NCBI RefSeq assembly: GCF_002933815.1
Contig: NZ_BEYR01000001.1
Span: 2,969,765-3,033,764 of the forward strand
Direction: 5' to 3'
DNA from: Sphingobacterium sp. HMA12
GTDB taxonomy: Bacteria; Bacteroidota; Bacteroidia; Sphingobacteriales; Sphingobacteriaceae
DNA length: 64,000 bases
The first letter of the stretch is position 1, and every line of letters starts with the position of its first letter. Position numbers and translations under genes: made by a program. Under the pieces are notes generated by a model. That model saw only the letters and a program-made list of their open reading frames with translations. It was not told the origin of the DNA and did not search any database. Positions 43,456-53,301 of this stretch are shown in pieces.

Positions 43456-44379
43456 ATGAACAATCAAGCACAGAATGTTATCGATTCACCAAGCAACAAT
43501 ACCGTTTTTATGGTATGGAATTTTCATGAAAATAAAGAACTGGAATCAACGTTTCAACGGATATGTGCTTTGGTGATCAACCTGAATAATTCAGCCCAGG
43601 TACGTTCAAAAGCCATAAAAGCGAGTGTCGTTATGGGAATCAGTTACCACGCTTGGAAAAAATTAGCGTTACAGGAGCCATTACCAAAAGAATTGGTTCC
43701 TTTTGAGCCCATTGTGGGACAAAAACATGTCGCTGTAGCGACCCCAGGTGACCTCCATTTTCATATTCGAGCTGATGACCAAAGCTACTGCATCGATATG
43801 GCCGCTGAAATTTCCAATGCCCTGGCGTCAGTTGCCGAGTGCAAGGAAGAAATCCACGGCTTTCGCTATTGGGACGGAAGAAGTATCTTAGGTTTTGTCG
43901 ACGGCACCGAAAACCCGACAGGTGAAGACCGTGCTTTCTTTGGTATCATTGGCGATGAAGATCAAGCCTATAAAGGTGGCAGCTATCTTTTTGTTCAAAA
44001 GTACATCCATGACATCAACAGTTGGCGGGCCTTACCAGTATCCGAACAAGAAAAAGTTATTGGGCGAAGTAAAACCAACGATATTGAAATGACCGATGAT
44101 GTCAAACCGGCCAATTCGCATTCAGCCTTAGCCAATGTAGGCGACGAACTTAAAATCGTCAGGGACAATATGCCTTTTGGCAATATCGCCAATAATCAGA
44201 TGGGCACCTACTTTATTGCTTATGCCAGCAAATTCAGTACCGTGACACAGATGTTAAAGCGCATGTTTATAGGTGAACCTGAAGGTAATTATGACCGTAT
44301 CCTGGACTTTAGTACAGCCCAGAGCGGAACACTGTACTTCTGTCCATCCATCGATATGCTGAAAGATTTTGCCGGATAA
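43456..44379 (+). CDS. Dyp-type heme peroxidase
   Basis: This 307-residue protein is a dye-decolourising peroxidase. It has the GxxDG motif in ILGFVDGTENPTGED (Asp149), the proximal His region KPANSHSALANVGDEL and the distal Arg in EIHGFRYWDGRS. The family reacts with H2O2 using a b-type heme. There is no Tat or Sec signal, so it is probably cytoplasmic, unlike many relatives. Monocistronic, with its own start after 61 bases of spacer. Confidence 0.93.
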   Translation: MNNQAQNVIDSPSNNTVFMVWNFHENKELESTFQRICALVINLNNSAQVRSKAIKASVVMGISYHAWKKLALQEPLPKELVPFEPIVGQKHVAVATPGDLHFHIRADDQSYCIDMAAEISNALASVAECKEEIHGFRYWDGRSILGFVDGTENPTGEDRAFFGIIGDEDQAYKGGSYLFVQKYIHDINSWRALPVSEQEKVIGRSKTNDIEMTDDVKPANSHSALANVGDELKIVRDNMPFGNIANNQMGTYFIAYASKFSTVTQMLKRMFIGEPEGNYDRILDFSTAQSGTLYFCPSIDMLKDFAG

Positions 44380-44450
44380 GCATAGTCCAATGATCTATTT
44401 CAATCCGTCTATCGGACTAGAACATGCACAATCACTATTTCAAAAAAAAC

Positions 44451-44813
44451 ATGAAAATCGACATTTTTAAAATAAACGATCAACATATTGCTGAGGTAAA
44501 AGACTCGAGCATACTTATCAACAATCTCGATGACGGCTTACAGATTATGATCGACTGTGCTGCACAAGAAGCATATAAAGCGATCTTATACCAAGAAAAT
44601 ATTTCGGCTGATTTTTTTGAACTCAAAACCAAGCTGGCCGGGGATATTCTTCAAAAATATACGCAGTACGATTTTGACATCGCTATTGTTGGCGATTTCT
44701 CTGTCTATAACAGTAAGAGTCTAAATGATTTCATCTATGAAAGCAATAAGGGACGTAAGATCAACTTTGTTGCCTCCCGTGACGAAGCCATTGCCAGATT
44801 ATCAAAATATTAA
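44451..44813 (+). CDS. DUF4180 family protein
   Basis: From the ATG at 44451 this is a 120-residue cytoplasmic protein. It matches DUF4180 throughout: ENISADFFELKTKLAGDILQ, YDFDIAIVGDFSVYNSKSLN and FIYESNKGRKINFVASRDEA. Function is unknown. An upstream ATG (44424) adds nine residues outside the family pattern. It is followed by a strong bidirectional terminator. Confidence 0.88.
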   Translation: MKIDIFKINDQHIAEVKDSSILINNLDDGLQIMIDCAAQEAYKAILYQENISADFFELKTKLAGDILQKYTQYDFDIAIVGDFSVYNSKSLNDFIYESNKGRKINFVASRDEAIARLSKY

Positions 44814-44861
44814 CTACGAATCCTGATCCATTCAAGACCGTCCAGTGAACAGTTGCTTCGT

Positions 44862-44898
44862 AAAAAATAAGCGGCAAGTAAATAGCCGCTTATTTTTT
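44862..44898. terminator. Bidirectional terminator (DUF4180 / VOC)
   Basis: AAAAAATAAGCGGC and GCCGCTTATTTTTT form a perfect 14-bp stem around a 9-base loop. It lies between convergent genes ending at 44813 and 44910. Confidence 0.88.
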
Positions 44899-44909
44899 TA
44901 CCGCTGCTT

Positions 44910-45347
44910 TTACCACTCCTCATAAGACATTACGCCCAGTTCTGCGCGCCCCTCCCCTTCCAGTAGGGCAATAAATTCGAGCTGGTTTCCATCAGGATCG
45001 TTAAAATAAATTGCTAGCGCTGGCATCCAGCCAAATACCATCGGTTTTTCAACCCCATCTTTCAAAAAATTATAAGGCTGTAAATCCCGTTCCTTGAGAT
45101 AGTCTATTGCGTAATTCAAGATATCTTCTTTACTGGCTCTAAAAGCAAAATGCCGCGGTTGAAAATTTGCTTCCTCCTGCCAAAGTCCCAACATATACTC
45201 CTTACCTGTACCAACCCACAAAAAGACGATAGGTCGATTGGGATCACGGTGTGCAATCCGCAGGCCAAGTACCTTCGTATAAAAATTGACAGACTCCTCC
45301 AGATTACGTACCTGAATATGGGTTTCATATAATCCTGCTATCTTCAT
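44910..45347 (-). CDS. VOC (glyoxalase-fold) protein
   Basis: From the ATG at 45347 the protein has 145 residues. It has THIQVRNLEESVNFYTKVLG at the start, FAFRASKEDILNYAIDYLKE and the metal-ligand end IYFNDPDGNQLEFIALLEG. The pattern is like fosfomycin-resistance or dioxygenase-type VOC proteins, but no substrate can be called. The extra 11 codons from 45380 are not family-like. Confidence 0.87.
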   Translation of the reverse strand: MKIAGLYETHIQVRNLEESVNFYTKVLGLRIAHRDPNRPIVFLWVGTGKEYMLGLWQEEANFQPRHFAFRASKEDILNYAIDYLKERDLQPYNFLKDGVEKPMVFGWMPALAIYFNDPDGNQLEFIALLEGEGRAELGVMSYEEW

Positions 45348-45562
45348 TGTTTCTCGAATTAAATATGTTCCTGTTTGCATTGATTATTCCAACCTATTAT
45401 TGGAAATAAATTTCTGTATTTATTGCGTAATGACAATGTAGCTTAAATTCCGATAGCTTAATCGGGGCAATCACAAATTAGACATAAAAATGATGATTTG
45501 AACCGAAACAGTTTGATTTAATAGAAAAACAACCTTATCTTGTGTACAACGACACATTAGCC

Positions 45563-46054
45563 ATGTACAGCACACTAGAATTCAAAAAATATACCCCTGA
45601 AGATTTCACGTTATTTAAAGAACTTGTCAAAGAGGATGAGATCATGAAATATATTTCAGGTAAAGGACTAACGCCCAAAAAAGCCGAAAAAAAATTCACT
45701 TCTATCCTCGACATCAATACAGATCCATTGTTGGGTTATTTTAAGGTGATCGATTCCGAGAGCCAATTATTTTTAGGCGACTGCAAATTGGTCAATTATA
45801 AAAAAGATCCAACAGTTTTTGAAATCGGCTATTTGCTTCAAAAGGAATTTTGGCGCAAGGGCCTCGGCACGAAAATCTGCGAATCTATGCTGGCAATGGC
45901 TAAACATATCGATGCAAATAAAGATGTTGTGGGTATAATTGATCCGAACAATGTTGCTTCCAGGCAATTACTGATAAAATTTGGATTTCAACGTTACTTC
46001 ATTGGTATAGAAAATGATATAGCCACGGAAAAACTCATTTTGAAACGGTCGTAG
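45563..46054 (+). CDS. GNAT N-acetyltransferase
   Basis: From the ATG at 45563 the protein has 163 residues, with the RimJ/RimL-type start MYSTLEFKKYTPEDFTLFKE. The acetyl-CoA loop is QKEFWRKGLGTKICESMLAM, and DVVGIIDPNNVASRQLLIKF is the C-terminal conserved block. An upstream GTG (45542) gives seven more residues; a TATCTTG-like -7 element overlaps it, so the ATG is preferred. Target unknown. Confidence 0.85.
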   Translation: MYSTLEFKKYTPEDFTLFKELVKEDEIMKYISGKGLTPKKAEKKFTSILDINTDPLLGYFKVIDSESQLFLGDCKLVNYKKDPTVFEIGYLLQKEFWRKGLGTKICESMLAMAKHIDANKDVVGIIDPNNVASRQLLIKFGFQRYFIGIENDIATEKLILKRS

Positions 46055-46110
46055 CCACTATTTCATTTCCTTGAAAGGACAGAAACCAATGCACATCAAA
46101 ATACACGTAT

Positions 46111-47007
46111 ATGAAGTTTCGCATCAAGATCAATTCAAATACCCACGATAGTCTGCAGGATACCCTATCTTTCTTTGGTGTAGATTGTAATCGTCCCTAT
46201 TATATCTCCTCTGGCAATCCGCTTTTTGAGTACCCCAGAAATTCATTTCGTATCGATTTTTATGCTATATGCATTTGTACTGCCGGGACAATTAAAGTAG
46301 AAATAGACAATCAGGAACATACATTAGCCCAGCATAGCTTACTTGTTTCAGCCCCATCCACTATCATTAAATTCACAGCGGTCAGTAAGGATTTCAGAAT
46401 GAAACTGCTTTTCTTTGACAAGTTATTTCTACTAAAAAATATTGCCAATCCGTTTTTCATCGAAAAACTGGGGTTGTTCAATAAATCGACCTTTGCCATT
46501 ATCCCCAGGACGGCAAAACTAGTCGAAAAACTATTAAAGCTTCTCGAATACCTGAGCGAGGTAACCCTCCGGACAACACGTTTTACCCCTGACATTATTC
46601 GCACCATAATATTTAATCTACTGCTCGAAATAGCTGATGTTCTGGCTGTGGAGGATCAAGATGCTGTTGAGACAATTCAGGAAGCAAACAGTCTTTTTTT
46701 TAAGTTCACAGAACTGGTACAGTTGCATTGCAGTCAATACAAAGATGTTAAATATTACGCTGACCGGTTATTTATTTCAAACAAATACTTGATTAGTATT
46801 GTTAAGAAAGCATCTGGGAAGACCCCGCATGAAATCATAGACGAAAATTTACTCAAAGAAGCCTATGCACTACTTGGAAATCCTGAAAAGACCATTTCCG
46901 ATATTGCCTACACAATAGGTTTCAATTCGATCTCTGCTTTTGGCCGGTTTTTCAAGAAATACTCCATGTTATCGCCTTCTGAATATCGGAAAAGACAAAA
47001 TATGTAA
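46111..47007 (+). CDS. AraC family regulator
   Basis: The 298-residue protein has a cupin-like N-terminal sensing half (ICTAGTIKVEIDNQEHTLAQ) and a C-terminal AraC domain (about 200-297; YYADRLFISNKYLISIVKKA; TISDIAYTIGFNSISAFGRF; FKKYSMLSPSEYRKRQNM). It lies 57 bases (to the first ATG) before the oleate-hydratase gene on the same strand, so regulation of fatty-acid hydration genes is likely. The effector may be a fatty acid, which is unproven. Confidence 0.9.
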   Translation: MKFRIKINSNTHDSLQDTLSFFGVDCNRPYYISSGNPLFEYPRNSFRIDFYAICICTAGTIKVEIDNQEHTLAQHSLLVSAPSTIIKFTAVSKDFRMKLLFFDKLFLLKNIANPFFIEKLGLFNKSTFAIIPRTAKLVEKLLKLLEYLSEVTLRTTRFTPDIIRTIIFNLLLEIADVLAVEDQDAVETIQEANSLFFKFTELVQLHCSQYKDVKYYADRLFISNKYLISIVKKASGKTPHEIIDENLLKEAYALLGNPEKTISDIAYTIGFNSISAFGRFFKKYSMLSPSEYRKRQNM

Positions 47008-47103
47008 AAAAAGGAAATTCGGTAGAACAATGGCGAATTTGAGGGCATAAATGATCTAAGGAGTATGACTAACTTTACTCAAGAATTAAAAACAATAAGA
47101 ATC

Positions 47104-49044
47104 ATGAAAGAAATCACCTCAAAATTCGACAAAGTATTAAATGCATCTGCTGAATATGGAAATGTAAATCATGAACCCGATTCAAGTACAGAACAACAAC
47201 GCAATACCCCCAAAAAGGCTATGCCTTTTTCAGATCAAATAGGAAACTATCAACGTAACAAGGGAATCCCGACCAAATCCTATAAGGACAGTAAAATCTA
47301 CATAGTCGGTAGTGGGATCGCCGGCATGTCAGCTGCATACTATTTCATCCGTGACGGACATGTGCCAGCTGAAAATATCACCTTTTTGGAGCAATTACAT
47401 GTTGAAGGTGGATCCCTGGATGGCGCTGGCAATGCTAAAGATGGCTATGTCATTCGGGGTGGACGTGAAATGGACATGACCTATGAAAATCTATGGGATA
47501 TGTTTCAGGATATTCCAGCCTTGGAAATGCCCGCTCCTTATACTGTACTCGACGAATATAGATTGATCAACGACAACGATTCCAACTATTCAAAAGCACG
47601 GCTTATCCACAATCTTGGTGAAATAAAAGATTTCAGCAAATTTGGACTGGCCAAAAAAGATCAACTGGCGATCATCAAGCTCCTACTGAAAAAGAAAGAA
47701 GAATTGGATGACCTGACGATTGAAGATTATTTCAGTGAATCTTTCTTAAGCAGTAATTTCTGGACTTTTTGGCGCACCATGTTTGCTTTTGAAAACTGGC
47801 ATAGCTTACTGGAATTGAAACTATACATGCATCGTTTCCTTCATGCGATCGATGGATTAAATGACCTTTCATCCCTTGTATTTCCAAAATACAATCAATA
47901 TGATACTTTCGTCACCCCATTGCGTCGCGTGTTACAAGATAAAGGCGTTAAAATTCAGTTCAATGTGCTGGTAAAGGATCTCGACATACAGAGCAATACT
48001 GAGGGAAAAACCGTTGAAGGTATCATTACCGAACAAGATGGCAAGGAAGTACGCATTCCCCTCAGTTCAAATGACTTTGTAATTGTCACAACCGGCTCAA
48101 TGACCGAAGATACCTTCTATGGTGATAATGTCAAAGCACCGATCATTGGTATCGACAATAGCACAAGCGGACAAAGTGCCGGCTGGAAACTTTGGAAAAA
48201 TCTGGCCGCCAAGTCAGCTATTTTCGGTAAGCCAGAAAAATTCTGTAGCAATATTGAAAAATCAGCATGGGAATCTGCTACGCTGACTTGTAAACCTTCA
48301 GCATTAATCGAAAAATTGAAAGGATATTCGGTCAATGACCCTTACTCTGGAAAAACAGTCACTGGTGGTATTATCACAATTACAGATTCCAATTGGCTAA
48401 TGAGTTTCACCTGCAACAGACAACCCCACTTCCCCGGTCAGCCCGACGATGTTCTTGTACTTTGGGTCTATGCACTATTTATGGACAAGCAAGGAAATTA
48501 TGTTAAAAAGACCATGCCCCAATGTACCGGAAATGAAATTTTAGCGGAACTATGTCATCACCTTGGAATAATAGACCAATTGGATGATGTCATCAAAAAC
48601 ACGATTGTTCGTACCACTTTTATGCCTTATATCACCTCCATGTTTATGCCGCGTGCGAAAGGTGACCGCCCAAGAGTAGTGCCTGAAGGCTGTAAAAATC
48701 TTGGTCTCGTTGGACAGTTCGTCGAAACCAACAACGACGTCGTCTTCACCATGGAAAGCTCCGTCAGAACCGCACGCATTGCCGTGTACGAACTCTTGAA
48801 TCTCAACAAACAAGTACCAGATATCAATCCTTTACAATATGATATCCGTCACTTGCTAAAAGCAGCACGGACATTGAACGACGACAAACCATTCATAGGA
48901 GAAGGTTTATTGCGTAAAATCCTGAAAGGATCTTATTTTGAACATATTCTTCCCGGAGCGGACGAAGAAAATGAAGATCATGAATCTTTTATCGCTGAGC
49001 AGGTTGGCAAATTTAGAGATTGGTTAAAAGGGATTAAAGGATAG
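47104..49044 (+). CDS. ohyA: Oleate hydratase
   Basis: From the ATG at 47104 the protein is 646 residues, the length I recall for Elizabethkingia OhyA, and it looks closely similar to it throughout. FAD motif [40 protein letters not shown] and [20 protein letters not shown] are characteristic of the MCRA/oleate-hydratase family, as is [20 protein letters not shown]. The enzyme adds water to the cis-9 double bond of oleic acid to give 10-hydroxystearic acid; FAD has a structural role. A dehydrogenase follows 47 bases on. Confidence 0.96.
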   Translation: MKEITSKFDKVLNASAEYGNVNHEPDSSTEQQRNTPKKAMPFSDQIGNYQRNKGIPTKSYKDSKIYIVGSGIAGMSAAYYFIRDGHVPAENITFLEQLHVEGGSLDGAGNAKDGYVIRGGREMDMTYENLWDMFQDIPALEMPAPYTVLDEYRLINDNDSNYSKARLIHNLGEIKDFSKFGLAKKDQLAIIKLLLKKKEELDDLTIEDYFSESFLSSNFWTFWRTMFAFENWHSLLELKLYMHRFLHAIDGLNDLSSLVFPKYNQYDTFVTPLRRVLQDKGVKIQFNVLVKDLDIQSNTEGKTVEGIITEQDGKEVRIPLSSNDFVIVTTGSMTEDTFYGDNVKAPIIGIDNSTSGQSAGWKLWKNLAAKSAIFGKPEKFCSNIEKSAWESATLTCKPSALIEKLKGYSVNDPYSGKTVTGGIITITDSNWLMSFTCNRQPHFPGQPDDVLVLWVYALFMDKQGNYVKKTMPQCTGNEILAELCHHLGIIDQLDDVIKNTIVRTTFMPYITSMFMPRAKGDRPRVVPEGCKNLGLVGQFVETNNDVVFTMESSVRTARIAVYELLNLNKQVPDINPLQYDIRHLLKAARTLNDDKPFIGEGLLRKILKGSYFEHILPGADEENEDHESFIAEQVGKFRDWLKGIKG

Positions 49045-49091
49045 TTAGCCTCCTGGACAGTAAACAATTAAGTTTTATAAAAAAGAATAAC

Positions 49092-49988
49092 ATGAATTTT
49101 AAAAATATAACGATTGCAGGAAGTGGGTTGTTAGGCTATCAGATTGCTTTTCAGACCGCCTTCCATGGATATCAGGTGACTGTGTACGATATCAATGAGG
49201 AAGTGCTCGAAAAGGCTAAATCCAAATTTGGGATGCTGGAGAAAGCTTTCCGACAAGATCTCCATGCAACAGATGAACAGCTGGAAGCGACTTTCAAACG
49301 TTTATCCTATACATCGGATTTAGCGCAAGCAGTACAAGACAGTGACTTATTGATTGAAGCTGTCCCCGAAAATCCGGCCATTAAAATTGCTTTCTATAAG
49401 GAGCTCGCGAAGGTCGCCCCCGAGAAGACCATTTTTGCGACCAACTCTTCGACCCTGCTGCCCAGTCAGTTTGCGCAGGATACTGAAAGACCATCAAAAT
49501 TTCTGGCCCTGCATTTTGCAAATGAAATCTGGAAACATAATACAGCAGAGATCATGGGGCATCCCGGCACAGATCCCCAGATATTCGATGCAGTAGTTGA
49601 TTTTGCGAAGTCAATCGGCATGGTGGCCCTTCCATTGAATAAAGAACAACCGGGTTATATCGTCAACTCCTTGTTGGTCCCTTTACTTTCGGCCGCTACA
49701 GACCTCTTGGTCAATGAAGTGGCAGACGTGGAGACGATAGATAAAACTTGGATGGTGGCCACAGGAGCACCTACAGGACCATTCGGCATCTTAGATATCG
49801 TCGGGATCACCACCGCATACAACATCAACAAGATGTCCGCCGAGGCCACAGAAGACCCTCTAAAAATAAAGACTGTAGCGTACCTCAAGGAACATTTTAT
49901 TGATAAGAATAAATTGGGGGTTGCGACCGGAGAAGGGTTTTATACTTACCCCAATCCAGCCTATCAAGCTCCGGACTTTTTGAAATAG
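49092..49988 (+). CDS. 3-hydroxyacyl-CoA dehydrogenase
   Basis: The 298 residues contain the NAD site ITIAGSGLLGYQIAFQTAFH (GxGxxG), the DLLIEAVPENPAIKIAFYKE segment and FATNSSTLLPSQFA. The C-terminal domain has EQPGYIVNSLLVPLLSAATD and GAPTGPFGILDIVGITT. It resembles 3-hydroxybutyryl-CoA dehydrogenase, which oxidises 3-hydroxyacyl-CoA with NAD. Its place behind oleate hydratase suggests it works on hydroxy-fatty-acid degradation or on a related hydroxy acid, not on the C10 hydroxyl directly. Confidence 0.9.
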   Translation: MNFKNITIAGSGLLGYQIAFQTAFHGYQVTVYDINEEVLEKAKSKFGMLEKAFRQDLHATDEQLEATFKRLSYTSDLAQAVQDSDLLIEAVPENPAIKIAFYKELAKVAPEKTIFATNSSTLLPSQFAQDTERPSKFLALHFANEIWKHNTAEIMGHPGTDPQIFDAVVDFAKSIGMVALPLNKEQPGYIVNSLLVPLLSAATDLLVNEVADVETIDKTWMVATGAPTGPFGILDIVGITTAYNINKMSAEATEDPLKIKTVAYLKEHFIDKNKLGVATGEGFYTYPNPAYQAPDFLK

Positions 49989-50013
49989 CAGGCACTTTAA
50001 CAGCCTTAATAGC

Positions 50014-50048
50014 AGATCGCCTATTCCTTCAAAAAGGATAGGCGGTCT
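50014..50048. terminator. Terminator between convergent genes
   Basis: AGATCGCCTATTCC and GGATAGGCGGTCT pair over 13 bases with one wobble and one bulge, and TGCTTTTTC follows. It ends the oleate-hydratase/dehydrogenase unit and faces the convergent serine hydrolase. Confidence 0.8.
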
Positions 50049-50071
50049 TGCTTTTTCAGCAAGAAGATAGG

Positions 50072-51211
50072 TTAATTCGCATATACCGCATTGAGCCAGC
50101 CAAAAACCGGTTCATTTTGTCCACTTTCATCCATTGGTTTACGCAGTTTCATCTCCTCCAACAGGGCGTCAAATGCTTCTGCAATCCGAAGATCATCACG
50201 ATTGCTAAATAAGGTGACAACAAGCTCTTTTCGTTTGTCTAAATAAACGATATTATGGAAGCCCGTTGATTCACCAGAATGGAAGAATACCGTATTTTGA
50301 TCGAAAGGATAGATAAACCAGCCCAAATTGTAGGAAACACCATCTTTTACCTGAAAGCGCTCTTTTTCCAACAAATCCCGTATACCGGCCTGCTGAAAAC
50401 GCTTATGAAGTAAAAAATTGGCCCATTGATGATATTCGATTGCCGATAAGTAGGCACCTCCATCGCCTTGCGTGGCACTGGTCACACTCTGATCTGCAAA
50501 CACAAAGGTATCCTCCTTAGGATGATAGCCCAAAGCCCGATTGGGGATGTCCGCATCAGCCGTATAGATGGTTCCTTCCACAATACCATTCGGCTGAAAT
50601 AAATTCTTTTTCACAAAAGTTGTAAATGATTCCTTCGCCACCTGTTCCACAATCAATGCCAGTAGGCAATAACCTGTATTGCTATATCTGAATTGGCTCC
50701 CTATTGGGAAATAGAGCGTATCTGTCTGCCGGATATACTCCAGTACATCCTGATCTGACACTTGTGCTGTTCGATCTTCGGGTATCAATGCCTCATAGTC
50801 CATGATCCCAGATCGGTGCTGGAGTAATTGAGCAACGGTTATACCCCGCAGAGCCATCGGTAAATTATTAAAAAAAAGTCCTAATTGATCCGTTGGATGT
50901 AATTTCCCCTGGTCAAATAGGCTACAAATCGCCTGCGCTGTCACCTGCTTACTGACAGAAGCCATCCGAAAATGGGTCTTTTCCGTGATCTTTTGATTCC
51001 TTTTCAAATCTGCCATTCCTACTGCATATTTGTAACGGATCTCTCCGTGCTGACTGATTGCGACAACGATTCCCGGTTCATTTCCATTGGGATAATAGTT
51101 GGACAGGGTTTTATCCAATAAGGACTTATTGATTTTTTGTCCCATCGCACCGCTTGTTACACACATAAAAAATAAGACGAGTTTTAGGTTCTTGATGTTA
51201 AAGTGCTGCAT
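50072..51211 (-). CDS. Exported serine hydrolase, beta-lactamase class C type
   Basis: The 379 residues have a signal peptide ending GAMGQ. The SxxK motif is S85-V-S-K88 (RMASVSKQVTAQA), the YxN motif is YSNTGY, and the third motif is HSG in FFHSGESTGF. The family includes DD-peptidases, esterases and class C beta-lactamases, which cannot be separated here. Likely periplasmic. Single gene. Confidence 0.9.
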   Translation of the reverse strand: MQHFNIKNLKLVLFFMCVTSGAMGQKINKSLLDKTLSNYYPNGNEPGIVVAISQHGEIRYKYAVGMADLKRNQKITEKTHFRMASVSKQVTAQAICSLFDQGKLHPTDQLGLFFNNLPMALRGITVAQLLQHRSGIMDYEALIPEDRTAQVSDQDVLEYIRQTDTLYFPIGSQFRYSNTGYCLLALIVEQVAKESFTTFVKKNLFQPNGIVEGTIYTADADIPNRALGYHPKEDTFVFADQSVTSATQGDGGAYLSAIEYHQWANFLLHKRFQQAGIRDLLEKERFQVKDGVSYNLGWFIYPFDQNTVFFHSGESTGFHNIVYLDKRKELVVTLFSNRDDLRIAEAFDALLEEMKLRKPMDESGQNEPVFGWLNAVYAN

Positions 51212-51330
51212 TTCTATTTGTTTTTATGTCAAAAACATCGTTTTAAAAGGTTTCAATTTACCCATTTTTTAGGCAATACTCAAATCTCCGTTTTAAGTTC
51301 CTACTTTTTCCAGTTTTCTATTTTTTCTTT

Positions 51331-51338
51331 TAAATTTG
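51331..51338 (+). promoter_or_regulatory. -7 promoter element of the hypothetical TM gene
   Basis: TAAATTTG is an exact TAnnTTTG, 79 bases before the ATG at 51418. The region between is T-rich with no other strong feature. Confidence 0.45.
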
Positions 51339-51417
51339 CCATCCACCTTTATCTCAAAAGGTTTTTGTTAGGACAGCAGCCTATCCTGCTGTTTCATTTG
51401 CTTAAATCACAACAACT

Positions 51418-52167
51418 ATGTTATTTATTTACAGTATCTACGACTTTGTACTAGCCGAAAAGACGGTGACAACGACCTTAAAGAATGAAAGTTCAGTCCG
51501 AACTTTTACTTTACAGATTATTACGCCTGCACGTAAATTCCTTGGCCTTCCCTTTGGTGGTGGTCTTGTCAAGATCTCACGGTTATATGATGAACGCGGC
51601 CAACTCATTCATGCCCGCAATTACTCCGACGAACTAAAAGCAGAGATCAAGACTTATAAAAAGGGATATCCGATCCCTTATTTTCAGTTATGGAAAGGTT
51701 TTATTTTCGTATTTGCGGCTATCTTGATCTGGGCCGCCATTTATGGCGTAAAAAACAAAATCGCTGGCCAACAACGTGAAAATGAAAAGGAAAAATTATT
51801 CAGTAATCTACAGCATCTGGAAGCCGGCCAACTGTATGGTGTAACGTTTTTTACCAACAGCAGCGGTGGGAATATTAACGGATTACCTTCGGGCTGGATA
51901 AAAATTAATAAGATTGTCGCTGACACAATATTTATTCAACGTTCCAAACAACTTGAAACGAGTAAAGCGCTTTTTGAGATGGACAATATCAGTTCCATCA
52001 AACCGAAATCCGAAACAGATTGGGAAGAAAAAATAGAGCGGATGAACTATAAACTATTTCTGGAACAACTCAAAGAACCGAATAAAAAAAGTGTCGACCT
52101 GCTTTATATAGGTTCTGATCACGATAACTATTCCGGCGTGATCTTCACCATCAAAGGCAGTGAATAA
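51418..52167 (+). CDS. Hypothetical protein with one membrane helix
   Basis: This 249-residue protein has a beta-rich N-terminal part (RTFTLQIITPARKFLGLPFG, LVKISRLYDERGQLIHARNY), one membrane helix (about 103-122, GFIFVFAAILIWAAIYGV) and a C-terminal soluble part (LEAGQLYGVTFFTNSSGG; GWIKINKIVADTIFIQ). It resembles nothing I recognise by name. It could be an inner-membrane protein with soluble parts on both sides; no signal peptide is clear. It is flanked by its own promoter and a terminator. Confidence 0.6.
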   Translation: MLFIYSIYDFVLAEKTVTTTLKNESSVRTFTLQIITPARKFLGLPFGGGLVKISRLYDERGQLIHARNYSDELKAEIKTYKKGYPIPYFQLWKGFIFVFAAILIWAAIYGVKNKIAGQQRENEKEKLFSNLQHLEAGQLYGVTFFTNSSGGNINGLPSGWIKINKIVADTIFIQRSKQLETSKALFEMDNISSIKPKSETDWEEKIERMNYKLFLEQLKEPNKKSVDLLYIGSDHDNYSGVIFTIKGSE

Positions 52168-52177
52168 CGCAGCCATT

Positions 52178-52220
52178 CATCCAGTCTTCTGAGCAACATC
52201 TATTTTCAGAAGACTGGATG
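52178..52220. terminator. Bidirectional terminator with 15-bp perfect stem
   Basis: CATCCAGTCTTCTGA and TCAGAAGACTGGATG pair completely around a 13-base loop, with GATCTTTT after. It separates the hypothetical TM gene (+) and the Crp/Fnr gene (-). Confidence 0.8.
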
Positions 52221-52235
52221 GATCTTTTCCCATAA

Positions 52236-52814
52236 TTACAGTAATTTCTTGAGCTCCCTATTGAGGCTTCTGACTGAAATACCTAGATAAGCAGCCATAT
52301 CCTCTTTCTGAATTGCAATATTCTGTCGTGATTGTATTTCCAATAAACGGCGCAAACTATGTTCCAGGCTGTATAACTGCTGGTAAGACGCACGGCTCGA
52401 GGTATGCACAATACGTTGTGCCATAACATCCAGTAACATATTGCTCCATGTAATATCGCTTTCCAATAGTATCCTAAAATATGCTTTGGAAAATGCATAC
52501 ACAGTCAGATCGGTCATCGCCTGTATACTGCACAGGCTGGGTATAGGACGAATGCATTCGATCTCACCAATAATTTCTCCGGCTGAAAGAAACTCAACGA
52601 TATATTCCTTGTCGTTGGCTTCGGTAAAATAACACTTCGTTATCCCTTCACTAATGACCATGACTTTGGTAGATACGATCCCTTGATGATATACGTTTTG
52701 CCCCTTGATATATTTTCTGATCACAATATCTTCCTGCCGCTGTTGCTGCCTGTAAAGCGCTGTCGTACGATCCAAAAACGATTGATTTGTTCTTAACATA
52801 ACGATCTGGGACAA
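52236..52814 (-). CDS. Crp/Fnr family regulator
   Basis: This 192-residue protein has a cyclic-nucleotide-binding-type barrel (VMVISEGITKCYFTEANDKE, FLSAGEIIGEIECIRPIPSL) and a short C-terminal HTH (QKEDMAAYLGISVRSLNREL). Effector-binding Arg/Ser residues of CRP are not visible, so the ligand is unknown. Met6 (52799) is a possible start. Monocistronic; no clear target in its surroundings. Confidence 0.85.
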   Translation of the reverse strand: MSQIVMLRTNQSFLDRTTALYRQQQRQEDIVIRKYIKGQNVYHQGIVSTKVMVISEGITKCYFTEANDKEYIVEFLSAGEIIGEIECIRPIPSLCSIQAMTDLTVYAFSKAYFRILLESDITWSNMLLDVMAQRIVHTSSRASYQQLYSLEHSLRRLLEIQSRQNIAIQKEDMAAYLGISVRSLNRELKKLL

Positions 52815-53088
52815 ATGTCCTTTTAATAGTGATTTGCTTTTGAGAAATTAGCTTCATAAAAATACAAAAGTATGGCTGAATCCAGCATGATTTATTCAGG
52901 CTGAGACGTGTATACGAATGGATGCCACGAATAACAAGCAGAAAAAGAAGTCCATCAGTGGATAAGCTAGCGCACAGAATCAGGGATACCGTTTAAAAAA
53001 AAGATGACAAACAAATAGCTATACAGTTAAATGAACCGATTTCGAAGTGTTCAAATGAATATTTCGAAATTGACAAATAATTACACAA

Positions 53089-53292
53089 ATGAAAAATAAG
53101 ATAACAACCATCGCTTTTGATGCAGACGATACCCTCAAATCTGATATCCTTCCCGTGCTCGAACTCGGCGGTTTTGGGGTACACATTCCCTATCACGTCA
53201 CATGGACACATGAACAGCATGAGATTAATTTAGAACACGAGCGGTTTATTGCCCTCCAACGTATGGATGAGATTCTGACACATCTCAGCTAA
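53089..53292 (+). pseudogene. HAD-family phosphatase gene with a large internal deletion
   Basis: The 67-residue frame has an intact HAD start (MKNKITTIAFDADDTL, motif I DxD) that jumps directly to the family's C terminus (KSDILPVLELGGFGVHIPYH, then WTHEQHEINLEHERF). Relatives are about 230 residues, so roughly 160-170 residues, holding the cap domain and motifs II-III, are missing while start, frame and stop remain. The fusion point is in DDTL/KSD. It cannot be an active phosphatase. Either a recent deletion or a remnant micro-protein. Confidence 0.72.
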
Positions 53293-53301
53293 AAAACGGT
53301 T

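Noticed and set aside
53043-53075. TTTCGAA repeats before the HAD remnant
   Set aside because: Short self-complementary repeats in AT-rich DNA; no spacing or placement that points to a regulator.
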